Below are positions 1 to 6,793 of a stretch of DNA of 7,654 nt, piece by piece. Source of the stretch: an uncultured Flavobacteriales bacterium (lineage in GTDB: Bacteria > Bacteroidota > Bacteroidia > Flavobacteriales > Crocinitomicaceae); assembly GCA_946886545.1 (NCBI GenBank), contig CAMPIU010000136.1, forward strand, positions 1 to 7,654. The letters run 5' to 3'. Numbering within the stretch: position 1 is the stretch's first letter; each line of letters begins with the position of its first letter. Made by a program: the position numbers and the translations under genes. Below the pieces are notes generated by a model, which searched no databases, had not been told where the DNA came from, and saw only the letters and a list, made by a program, of their open reading frames with translations.

Positions 1-1856
1 ATTTGTTTGCTTACTCCGGCCACAATGTTTTCTTTTCGGACCACATTTCCTACCAAATCAATGATCTTTACTTCTTGCGAACTGGAGGATTGGATCGTTA
101 GATTTCCGCTTGTTGGGTTAGGGTACAAATAAATATTGTCTATTTGATTCAATTCTTCTAAACCAACAGTAGCTATCACAATACAATTGGACAGTTGAGA
201 ACATGTACCAATTGTCGAAATAGCAGCATAACTTCCGTTCTGCGTAACTTCATAGAAAGAACCTGTAGCTGCTGGAATAGGAGAGTTTCCATTTGTACAA
301 TCTACCCATTGGTATCCGTCAGCACCGAAATCAGCAACCAGTGTTAAACCTATTTGTTGAATTTGAGAATCGATCTCTTCCTGGAAAGTCAATACAGTCG
401 TGATGATACTATCACAGTTAGAGACTCCGGTAAGCGTATCGGTGTATGTGCCGTCTGCTGTGTAAGTGTGTGTTCCGATTTGGTAATTTTCCCCGAAACA
501 TTTGTGGATAGATCGCGTCAGGTAAACAGGAGTATGAAATAGAATTTGAATGGAATCATAACTGTGACATCCATTTAAATCAGTAGTTTGAACGTGGTAT
601 GTGGTTGTTACTTGTGGAGAAACCACCAATGAATCAGCCGTTGAATTGTCATCCCAAAGAGCGTTATAAACAGTGTCAACTGTTAATTCGGACCATTCAC
701 CGTTGCAAACAATAGTTGCGGTAGCTTGCAGATTTGCTAGCGGCAAAGTTCCAACGTTAAAGGTGATGGAATCAATTCTGCTGTAACCACACGCATCAGT
801 AATACTGACATGATATTCCAAAGTATCCGAAGGAGAAGCGATCGGCTGTATAATTGTATCATTATTGATCCCCGTTCCGGTCCACTGAATATCAAAAGGG
901 GCGTCTCCGCCAAGGATAGTTAACGGAATTGCAATGGAATCACTAAAACAAATGAAGTTCTCATCCGGCATACTCGTTTTGAAATAATCCAGTTCATAAG
1001 TAGGAGCGGGGCTTACGTTGGTTTTGGAGTAATACCAAAAATCGGGATATCCGTAATGAATATTATTCAGATAATTTGTTGGAAAGGTATTTTGATCACA
1101 CCCGTTGCAGTAGCGCATATCCAGGTAGGTTAAATGCTGACCGATCTGGGAGTTTGAAGGGCCGTAGTAATAACCGTCGGTTCCTCCCTGGTGCATTTCA
1201 ATGAGGTATTGAGTACCTTGAGTCAGCCAGATTGGGGAAGACAAATCCTGGTAAGAGTATTGAGCCGCAGGTCCGCTTACTTGCATTTGTTGTAGAATTG
1301 CCTGAGTTGCAACATCGAAGAGTGTAATGTAGCGAGTCGAGCCGTTCGGTTCGTTTTTTCCGAATGAGGTTACAAGCAAATCCTCATTTGCAGCAAACCT
1401 CAAACCACGTTGTGAGTCTGTAACACCACCGGAGGCACCGCCACTTACACTGTCAGTGCATGAGTGCGGACCGATGAAAGTCCCGTTAATAGCAGAAATT
1501 GCTGTTGCAGAAGCGTTTCCGTAGTTCAAATAGATGGTCTTTCCTCCATTTGCCGGAATACTGTCTACTTTAACCCAGATTTGAGTAGTTGGGGTATTTA
1601 TCCCGGATTCAATCCAATAATTTAAGAGCGTCCCTCCTGTACATTTGGTAGAAAAACGAATGTCATCTCCGCTTGCTGACATTTCACCGTTTGATATAGG
1701 TGTTTGAGTATCAATAGTAATCTTCAATTGATAGTTCGTAATAAGGTTTCCGGAATGCTCCACAATTGTGATGGGCTGAATGTTTGTCCAGCCGGGAATT
1801 TGCGATAATCCTGAGAAACTTAGCAAAAGTAAGGTAAGTATCAGTGAATGTTTCAT
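1..1856 (-). CDS. Secreted multidomain protein with DUF2341-like domain, Ig-like repeats and T9SS sorting domain (3' end cut off)
   Basis: I read this frame open from the ATG at 1856 to the window edge (618 codons, no stop), so the C-terminus is missing. Residues 1-18 form a signal peptide (MKHS, a Leu-rich core, then GLS|Q). Residues of about 22-113 match the DUF2341 pattern: DIRF at 65-68, YWIES ending at 84, IWVKV at 93-97, and a YLNYGN-like end. Residues of about 139-277 form a beta-rich region that vaguely recalls DUF4082, with a CNGC pair at 250-253. Three or four Ig-like or adhesin-type repeats follow (about 295-560), including the Bacteroidota-typical 'NCDSI' and 'GYQWVDC' motifs. A T9SS type A sorting domain begins with YPNPTSG at 578-584; some 30-40 residues are probably missing. 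By family knowledge such proteins cross the outer membrane by T9SS and are released or attached to the surface. Adhesion or polymer binding is a guess; no catalytic motif is visible. An in-frame TGA lies at 1884-1886, shortly upstream of the ATG. Confidence 0.9.
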   Translation of the reverse strand, partial: MKHSLILTLLLLSFSGLSQIPGWTNIQPITIVEHSGNLITNYQLKITIDTQTPISNGEMSASGDDIRFSTKCTGGTLLNYWIESGINTPTTQIWVKVDSIPANGGKTIYLNYGNASATAISAINGTFIGPHSCTDSVSGGASGGVTDSQRGLRFAANEDLLVTSFGKNEPNGSTRYITLFDVATQAILQQMQVSGPAAQYSYQDLSSPIWLTQGTQYLIEMHQGGTDGYYYGPSNSQIGQHLTYLDMRYCNGCDQNTFPTNYLNNIHYGYPDFWYYSKTNVSPAPTYELDYFKTSMPDENFICFSDSIAIPLTILGGDAPFDIQWTGTGINNDTIIQPIASPSDTLEYHVSITDACGYSRIDSITFNVGTLPLANLQATATIVCNGEWSELTVDTVYNALWDDNSTADSLVVSPQVTTTYHVQTTDLNGCHSYDSIQILFHTPVYLTRSIHKCFGENYQIGTHTYTADGTYTDTLTGVSNCDSIITTVLTFQEEIDSQIQQIGLTLVADFGADGYQWVDCTNGNSPIPAATGSFYEVTQNGSYAAISTIGTCSQLSNCIVIATVGLEELNQIDNIYLYPNPTSGNLTIQSSSSQEVKIIDLVGNVVRKENIVAGVSKQ

Positions 1857-1871
1857 AGTAGAAAATTTTTG

Positions 1872-1879
1872 CAAATATA
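1872..1879 (-). promoter_or_regulatory. Probable -7 promoter box of the DUF2341/T9SS gene
   Basis: Read on the minus strand this is TATATTTG, a full match to the Bacteroidota sigma-A -7 consensus TAnnTTTG. It lies 15 bases before the ATG at 1856, implying a very short leader of about 10 bases. A good -33 TTTG at the usual distance is not seen; a TTG about 12 bases upstream of the box is too close. No Shine-Dalgarno sequence precedes the start, which is normal in this phylum. Confidence 0.5.
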
Positions 1880-1917
1880 GAAATCAAATTGCAACCACGA
1901 GAACTTTGGAATAGGGC

Positions 1918-1953
1918 AAAAAAAAACGATCCGTCAGCTGACGGATCGTTTTT
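1918..1953 (-). terminator. Strong intrinsic terminator of the PA-domain/T9SS gene
   Basis: Positions 1922-1953 form a perfect 32-base palindrome (16 bases per arm, centred between 1937 and 1938; core CGATCCGTCAG / CTGACGGATCG). On the minus strand it is followed by nine consecutive T residues (complement of 1918-1926). It starts about 20 bases after the stop codon at 1973-1975, so it ends that transcript. The flanking A/T arms would also give five T residues on the plus strand, but no plus-strand gene is present to use it. Confidence 0.88.
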
Positions 1954-1972
1954 CAATGTATTTGAAATGAGA

Positions 1973-3754
1973 TTATTTCGATACAACCACGTTGAAGCGG
2001 CTTGTAGTACCATTTGAATAATCTAATGTGAATACGTAAGTACCAGCGTTCATTCCTGCAACAGAAGTTTCGAATTGACCATTTTCAATTTTCACTTGTT
2101 GAGCAGAAACCTGACGACCAGCCATATCTACAATTTTCAATGAAGCATCACCTGCAGCGTTTACTTTTACAGTAATTACGTCTTTAGCAGGGATTGGGAA
2201 TGCAGAAGCCTCAATTGTGTTTTCAGCAACACTTAAGTTAGTACCTGTTCTCATAGCGATTGAAGGAACCGGAAGTCCGCTGAAACCAGCAGGAGTCCAT
2301 GTGCCAACATCCGAACGCAATGGGAAACGAACCAAATCATCTGCATTCATAGCCAAATCATAGTGATCAGTTGTACTGAATCCCATATAAACCTGAGGAA
2401 TGAAATTGTTGATACATAGTAAATACGATTGGTTGTTTGCCAATTGGTAGTAAGGAGCACTAGTGATCGGCATAAATACTGTTTTTTCATACTCGGCATC
2501 AGCAGGATCCGGGTAGATGTAAGCACCTCCGGCAACCTCACTCAATAAATCAAATGTCCCCGCAGAGACTGTTTGATCGGCATCATTCCATGTAAACAAT
2601 GTCCATGTTACTTCAACACCATCCAATGTTACTGTAGCCGTATCAGCAGCTCCAACGGTCATACCACCGAAATAAACACCGTCCATTTTAAGTCTTCCGG
2701 CATTCGGATCTTTTAAAACAACACATGTTTCAAATGAAGTTGTAGGCAAAGTAGCCGGGCGATAGAAACCATCCTTTTTGATGATATCACCTGCAGGATC
2801 AAGACCGGCCAAAGACCACAATGCAGGATCTAAGCTGAAAATGCTTGATGAAACGTTATCTCCGACAAACTCATCAGTAACTGAAGTATTCACAGTATAA
2901 GTTACTTCATACAAACCGGCTGTGTAAGAAGCTTCAGAATACGCAGGAGTTGTCATGAACAAAGAATCTCCTGAAGGGATATTCGCAGCACCGGAAGTAT
3001 TTGTATACACTTGAGATCCATCTCTTGTAATAACAGTTGTTAATGTAACACCTGTTTGAGCGTTGTTACCGTAGTTGTAAACCCAAGTTCCCGGGTTTAA
3101 AGAAAATTCAGAAGCATTTTGAGCTAAAGCCAAAGGTTTTGAACCAAAGTTTGCTCTTACTGAGCTGGTTTCAAATGTACTAAGATCATCATTATAGTAA
3201 CCGGTTTTGTCACCGATCATAGCAACAACATCATCACCGTTGTTAATTGCGTTCATGATCGCCTGACCTGTAGCCAGGTTAACCATCACAACAGGAATAG
3301 GAACTGCAGCCCCTTCCGTACCACCGTTCATTGCAAGAACAGTTGCATCCCGGTTTACGATAATTACCGCAATTGCACCTGCATTATAGCAATTTTGTGC
3401 TTTCACACCAAATCCACAGGCACCAACTCCCGGATTTCCACCATCTCCGCGGAATACCAGAGCAATTTTTCCTGCTAAACTTTGTGCAGGTAAAGTGAAA
3501 GCATTACAGCCAGTTGCAGATGCCGGATTTCCTTGAGCATTTACTCCGGGAGTACCGTCATTCGCAATTACCACTGTGTCGATAACCGGCGGTAAACCAG
3601 CCAATGTTGCTGTTCCCCAGCTTGAACCATCACCATTTGAAGTGAAGTCATAGAATCCTTCGATAGATGCAGGAGCTTCGATTGAGAATATCACTTGTGA
3701 CATAGCAGTCGAACCAACTAACACCAACCCAAGGGAAAGTAAAAGTTTTTTCAT
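1973..3754 (-). CDS. Secreted PA-domain protein with T9SS type A sorting domain
   Basis: This is a complete 593-residue protein. Residues 1-19 are a signal peptide (MKKLLLSLGL, small residues, then MS|Q). Residues of about 55-180 form a protease-associated (PA) domain: a hydrophobic strand 'GKIALVFRG' near 95-103, Cys at 83, 113 and 122, 'NAGAIAVIIVN' near 124-134, and 'PIPVVMVN' at 152-159. PA domains usually serve as lids or substrate-recognition modules on subtilisin-like or M28 peptidases, but no catalytic triad or metal-binding motif is visible here. Residues of about 205-305 look like an Ig/CARDB-type fold. Residues of about 310-505 are a beta-rich region I cannot name. The C-terminal domain (about 507-593) is a T9SS type A sorting signal with FPIPA at 519-523 in place of the usual YPNP, and a GTYVFTL strand at 571-577. 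The protein is probably secreted or surface-bound through T9SS; its function is unknown. Its own promoter and terminator make it monocistronic. Confidence 0.93.
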   Translation of the reverse strand: MKKLLLSLGLVLVGSTAMSQVIFSIEAPASIEGFYDFTSNGDGSSWGTATLAGLPPVIDTVVIANDGTPGVNAQGNPASATGCNAFTLPAQSLAGKIALVFRGDGGNPGVGACGFGVKAQNCYNAGAIAVIIVNRDATVLAMNGGTEGAAVPIPVVMVNLATGQAIMNAINNGDDVVAMIGDKTGYYNDDLSTFETSSVRANFGSKPLALAQNASEFSLNPGTWVYNYGNNAQTGVTLTTVITRDGSQVYTNTSGAANIPSGDSLFMTTPAYSEASYTAGLYEVTYTVNTSVTDEFVGDNVSSSIFSLDPALWSLAGLDPAGDIIKKDGFYRPATLPTTSFETCVVLKDPNAGRLKMDGVYFGGMTVGAADTATVTLDGVEVTWTLFTWNDADQTVSAGTFDLLSEVAGGAYIYPDPADAEYEKTVFMPITSAPYYQLANNQSYLLCINNFIPQVYMGFSTTDHYDLAMNADDLVRFPLRSDVGTWTPAGFSGLPVPSIAMRTGTNLSVAENTIEASAFPIPAKDVITVKVNAAGDASLKIVDMAGRQVSAQQVKIENGQFETSVAGMNAGTYVFTLDYSNGTTSRFNVVVSK

Positions 3755-3778
3755 AACATAAGTAAATTAAAGATGGAC

Positions 3779-3786
3779 TAAATGTA
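3779..3786 (-). promoter_or_regulatory. Possible -7 promoter box of the PA-domain gene
   Basis: On the minus strand this reads TACATTTA, seven of eight positions of the Bacteroidota -7 consensus TAnnTTTG. It lies 24 bases before the ATG at 3754, giving a leader of roughly 15-20 bases. Upstream, a TTTG lies about 16 bases away, close to the 17-23 spacing reported for flavobacterial -33 elements. The region is very A/T-rich, so chance matches are likely. Confidence 0.4.
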
Positions 3787-3800
3787 ACGAAAAATTAACA

Positions 3801-3817
3801 AACAAAAAATTTTTGTT
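3801..3817. repeat. Short perfect A/T-rich inverted repeat upstream of the PA-domain gene
   Basis: Two 8-base arms (AACAAAAA and TTTTTGTT) flank a single central A. The element overlaps the expected -33 region of the promoter of the gene starting at 3754. It could be an operator-like site or a bent A-tract, but low-complexity sequence produces such dyads easily. Confidence 0.3.
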
Positions 3818-3881
3818 AGATAAACTTATTTATTACCCTGCTGATTTTGAGTAGTTAATTGTTTTGAACCGAAATTGAAAC

Positions 3882-3908
3882 AAAAAAGGCTTCACAATTT
3901 GCGAAGCC
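3882..3908 (-). terminator. Intrinsic terminator of the sdhCAB operon
   Basis: On the minus strand GGCTTCGC and GTGAAGCC pair (eight pairs, one G-U) around a five-base AAATT loop, followed directly by six T residues (complement of 3882-3887). It begins about 25 bases after the sdhB stop at 3933-3935 and separates the operon from the PA-domain gene, whose promoter lies just beyond. Confidence 0.85.
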
Positions 3909-3932
3909 CTTCGGATATTATTAAAAATAGAA

Positions 3933-4697
3933 TTACTCTGCAGTAACCATTGCTTTAAAGTATTCGCGGTTCATGCGGGCAATGTTCTCCAATGAAATCT
4001 CTTTCGGACATTCAACAGCACAAGCACCTGTGTTGGTACAGTTACCGAATCCTTCTTCATCCATTTGTTTTACCATGTTCAAAACACGTTGATGTGCTTC
4101 AACCTGTCCTTGTGGCAACAATGCCAATTGAGATACTTTCGCTGAAACGAAAAGCATAGCAGAAGCATTTACACAACTTGCAACACAAGCTCCGCAGCCA
4201 ATACAAGTCGCAGCCTCAAACGCTTTGTCCGCTTCAGCTTTTCCGATCGGAATAGCATTTGCATCCATCGTACGCCCGGATGTGTTTACAGAAACGAAAC
4301 CACCGGCCTGCTGGATACGGTCAAACGACGAACGGTCTACTACCAAATCCTTAATTACCGGAAATGCTTTCGCTCTCCATGGTTCAACATAAATGGTCTC
4401 GCCATCTTTGAATTTACGCATGTGCAACTGACACGTAGTGATAGCGCGGTCCGGACCATGAGCTTCTCCATTGATATATAAAGAACACATTCCGCAGATT
4501 CCTTCGCGACAATCGTGGTCGAATGCGATAGGCTCCTGACGCTCATTTACTAATTGCTCATTCAATTGGTCCAACATTTCTAAGAAAGAACTGTCTGTTG
4601 AAACATTGTCCAATTTGTACGTTTCCATACTTCCTTTCGAATTCGCATTCTTTTGACGCCAAATCTTCAGGTTTATATTTATTGTTTTTGATGCCAT
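3933..4697 (-). CDS. sdhB: Succinate dehydrogenase iron-sulfur subunit
   Basis: SdhB carries electrons from the FAD of SdhA to the quinone site at the membrane in complex II. The 254-residue protein has the expected two-domain layout. The N-terminal ferredoxin-like domain holds Cys63, Cys68, Cys71 and Cys89 for the [2Fe-2S] cluster (CREGICGMC motif at 63-71). The C-terminal domain has [11 protein letters not shown] at 165-175 and a second Cys set at 220, 226 and 230. By analogy with E. coli SdhB, Cys165/168/171/230 bind [4Fe-4S] and Cys175/220/226 bind [3Fe-4S]; all ligands are present. Its N-terminal 'LKIWRQKNA' is typical of Bacteroidota SdhB and supports the ATG at 4697. It is the last gene of sdhCAB, 66 bases after sdhA, with a palindrome in that gap and a terminator after its stop. 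Acts at the cytoplasmic face of the inner membrane. Confidence 0.98.
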   Translation of the reverse strand: MASKTININLKIWRQKNANSKGSMETYKLDNVSTDSSFLEMLDQLNEQLVNERQEPIAFDHDCREGICGMCSLYINGEAHGPDRAITTCQLHMRKFKDGETIYVEPWRAKAFPVIKDLVVDRSSFDRIQQAGGFVSVNTSGRTMDANAIPIGKAEADKAFEAATCIGCGACVASCVNASAMLFVSAKVSQLALLPQGQVEAHQRVLNMVKQMDEEGFGNCTNTGACAVECPKEISLENIARMNREYFKAMVTAE

Positions 4698-4716
4698 CTC
4701 TCAATATTTATTAATC

Positions 4717-4759
4717 GGTTTTTGGTGGGAACGCGATGCCTCGCGTGCCTGCCAAAACC
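4717..4759. repeat. Imperfect 43-nt palindrome between sdhA and sdhB
   Basis: Outer arms GGTTTTTGG and CCAAAACC (one unpaired T) and inner arms CGCGA and TCGCG (4732-4736 and 4741-4745) enclose a four-base loop TGCC; between them the arms pair with two G-T wobbles and one mismatch on the plus strand. The same hairpin in the operon mRNA has three mismatches. It has no following T run, so it is not an evident terminator, and sdhB must be transcribed through it. The CGCGA-loop-TCGCG core resembles dispersed palindromic repeats known from several bacterial groups, but with a single copy in view membership in such a family is an inference. It could also act in mRNA processing or in tuning sdhB expression. 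Confidence 0.7.
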
Positions 4760-4763
4760 ATTA

Positions 4764-6776
4764 TCATTTATAATTTCTCGCTGCTATCTTAATAAACTCG
4801 TACTTCAATTCCTCTTTGTGCAGAACAGATTGATTGATGTCCATTCCAGCGTATTCCCACGCACCCGCGAATTTGAAGTTCTCATCGTCACGCAATGTTT
4901 CACCCTCTGCATCCTGATATTCTTCACGGAAATGACCTCCGCAAGATTCGTTACGCTGTAAAGCATCTCTTGCCATTAATTGGCCCAATTCCATGAAATC
5001 TGCTACGCGAAGTGCTTTTTCCAATTCAGGGTTCAATTCATTCGCATCTCCGGGAACGAAAACATCTTTATAGAATTCTTCACGCAAAGCGGCAATCTCT
5101 GAAATAGCTTCTGTCAAACCTTGTGCATTGCGGGCCATTCCGACTTTGTTCCACATGATGTGACCCAAACGCTTATGGAAATGATCCACTGTTTTCGTAC
5201 CGTTATTATTGAGGAACGTTGAGATCATACCTTTCACATTGTTTTCTGCCTCTTCGAATTCCGGAGAATCCGTAGAGATTTTCCCGGTGCGGATATCGCC
5301 CGCCAGGTAGTCAGAAACAGTGTAAGGCAATACGAAGTATCCGTCTGCTAAACCTTGCATTAATGCAGATGCACCCAATCGGTTTGCTCCGTGGTCTGAG
5401 AAGTTTGCTTCACCGGCAACAAAACATCCGGGAATGGTAGATTGTAAGTTGTAATCAACCCAAACACCACCCATGGTGTAGTGAACTGCCGGATAAATTT
5501 TCATTGGTGTTTCATACGGGTTCTCATCTGTAATTTTTTCATACATCTGGAATAGATTCCCGTATTTTTCTTCCACCCATTTTTTACCCAGGGTAATTAT
5601 TTCTTCTTCACTTGGATTGTGATTTCCGGCTGTGTATGCAGCTTGTTTTCCTTTGGCTCTGATCTCTGAAGAGAAATCCAGGTAAACACCTTCTTGCGTT
5701 TCATTTGCCTCAATTCCGAATCCTGCATCACAACGCTCCTTAGCCGCACGTGAAGCAACATCGCGAGGAACCAGGTTTCCGAATGCCGGATAACGGCGCT
5801 CCAAGTAATAATCTCTATCTTCTTCAGCAATTTGAGTCGGTTTCAATTGTCCTGCTCGGATTGCTTCCGCATCTTCTTTTTTCTTTGGTACCCAAATACG
5901 ACCGGAGTTACGCAATGATTCGGACATCAAAGTCAGTTTCGATTGGTTTGTTCCGTGTACCGGAATACAGGTCGGGTGAATTTGTACATAACATGGATTC
6001 GCAAAGTAAGCACCGCGTTTGTGTGCCTTCCAAGCTGCTGTTACGTTTGATCCCATCGCATTGGTGGAAAGGAAGTAAACGTTTCCGTAACCTCCGGATG
6101 CAATGATTACAGCATGTGCTGAATGGCGCTCAATCTCACCTGTAATTAAGTTCCGTGCAATAATTCCACGGGCTTTACCATCAACTTTTACCAGGTCAAG
6201 CATTTCGTGGCGGTTGTACATCTGAACATTTCCCAATCCGATTTGGCGGGAAAGCGCAGAATATGCTCCTAACAACAATTGTTGCCCGGTTTGTCCTGCA
6301 GCATAAAATGTACGTTGTACCTGTGTACCTCCGAATGAACGATTATCAAGCAAACCTCCGTACTCACGTGCAAATGGAACTCCCTGAGCAACACATTGGT
6401 CAATGATATTTCCCGATACTTCAGCTAAACGGTGAACGTTTGCTTCACGTGCACGGTAGTCACCACCTTTGATCGTATCATAGAACAAACGGTAAACAGA
6501 ATCACCGTCATTTTGGTAATTTTTTGCTGCGTTGATCCCACCCTGAGCGGCAATGGAGTGTGCACGTCGTGGAGAATCCTGGAAACAGAATGCTTTTACG
6601 CTGAATCCCATTTCGCCCAGAGAGGCTGCTGCGGAAGCTCCGGCCAAACCTGTTCCTACAACGATAATATCGATTTTCGGACGGTTATTGGGAGCAACTA
6701 AGCGTAGATGATCTTTGTAGTCGGTCCATTTTTGTGAAATGTGGCCTTCTGGTATTTTTGAATCTAGAATAGACAT
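4764..6776 (-). CDS. sdhA: Succinate dehydrogenase flavoprotein subunit
   Basis: SdhA oxidises succinate to fumarate in the TCA cycle with covalently bound FAD and passes two electrons to SdhB. The 670-residue length is usual for the Bacteroidota/type B branch. Visible motifs: dinucleotide-binding GTGLAG at 41-46; '[11 protein letters not shown]' with His73 as the expected 8-alpha-histidyl FAD attachment site; 'QIHPTC' with His267; 'VPRDVASRA' with Arg338, the equivalent of the catalytic proton-shuttle Arg; 'VHYTMGG' with His432; and 'GANRLGAS' with Arg466, both substrate-binding. '[10 protein letters not shown]' at 608-617 belongs to the C-terminal domain. All active-site residues expected from the family are present, so the enzyme should be functional. 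It starts 17 bases after the sdhC stop, without a Shine-Dalgarno sequence. Fumarate reductase (FrdA) is closely related and these type B enzymes can be bidirectional, but the sequence favours the SdhA name. Confidence 0.98.
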   Translation of the reverse strand: MSILDSKIPEGHISQKWTDYKDHLRLVAPNNRPKIDIIVVGTGLAGASAAASLGEMGFSVKAFCFQDSPRRAHSIAAQGGINAAKNYQNDGDSVYRLFYDTIKGGDYRAREANVHRLAEVSGNIIDQCVAQGVPFAREYGGLLDNRSFGGTQVQRTFYAAGQTGQQLLLGAYSALSRQIGLGNVQMYNRHEMLDLVKVDGKARGIIARNLITGEIERHSAHAVIIASGGYGNVYFLSTNAMGSNVTAAWKAHKRGAYFANPCYVQIHPTCIPVHGTNQSKLTLMSESLRNSGRIWVPKKKEDAEAIRAGQLKPTQIAEEDRDYYLERRYPAFGNLVPRDVASRAAKERCDAGFGIEANETQEGVYLDFSSEIRAKGKQAAYTAGNHNPSEEEIITLGKKWVEEKYGNLFQMYEKITDENPYETPMKIYPAVHYTMGGVWVDYNLQSTIPGCFVAGEANFSDHGANRLGASALMQGLADGYFVLPYTVSDYLAGDIRTGKISTDSPEFEEAENNVKGMISTFLNNNGTKTVDHFHKRLGHIMWNKVGMARNAQGLTEAISEIAALREEFYKDVFVPGDANELNPELEKALRVADFMELGQLMARDALQRNESCGGHFREEYQDAEGETLRDDENFKFAGAWEYAGMDINQSVLHKEELKYEFIKIAARNYK

Positions 6777-6793
6777 AAGTATTTTTTTGAATG

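Noticed and set aside
354..542. Plus-strand open frame of 62 codons
   Set aside because: It lies antisense within the DUF2341/T9SS gene, has no recognisable product and no promoter; the minus-strand frame has clear domain content.
164..1000. Internal repeats of the Ig-like region considered as a tandem DNA repeat
   Set aside because: The similarity is only at the level of protein motifs; the DNA copies are too diverged to count as a nucleotide repeat.
1711..2013. Minus-strand open frame of 100 codons across the gap between the two T9SS genes
   Set aside because: It runs through the strong terminator and overlaps both real genes in another frame; its translation resembles nothing known.
2347..2541. 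Minus-strand open frame of 64 codons
   Set aside because: Shadow frame inside the PA-domain gene, with no domain content of its own.
4355..4546. Minus-strand open frame of 63 codons
   Set aside because: Out-of-frame shadow of sdhB, whose cluster-binding Cys motifs occupy the same bases.
4717..4759. Palindrome read as an intrinsic terminator between sdhA and sdhB
   Set aside because: No T run follows on either strand and sdhB, which needs co-expression with sdhA, has no clear promoter of its own in the gap.
4722..4961. Plus-strand open frame of 79 codons starting in the sdhA-sdhB gap
   Set aside because: It is antisense to the sdhA 3' end and begins inside the palindrome; nothing supports translation.
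5597..6106. Open frames of 77 (minus) and 118 (plus) codons inside sdhA
   Set aside because: Both overlap the conserved catalytic part of sdhA in other frames and show no family resemblance.
6432..6701. Plus-strand open frame of 89 codons
   Set aside because: Antisense to the FAD-binding region of sdhA; explained by codon bias of the real gene.
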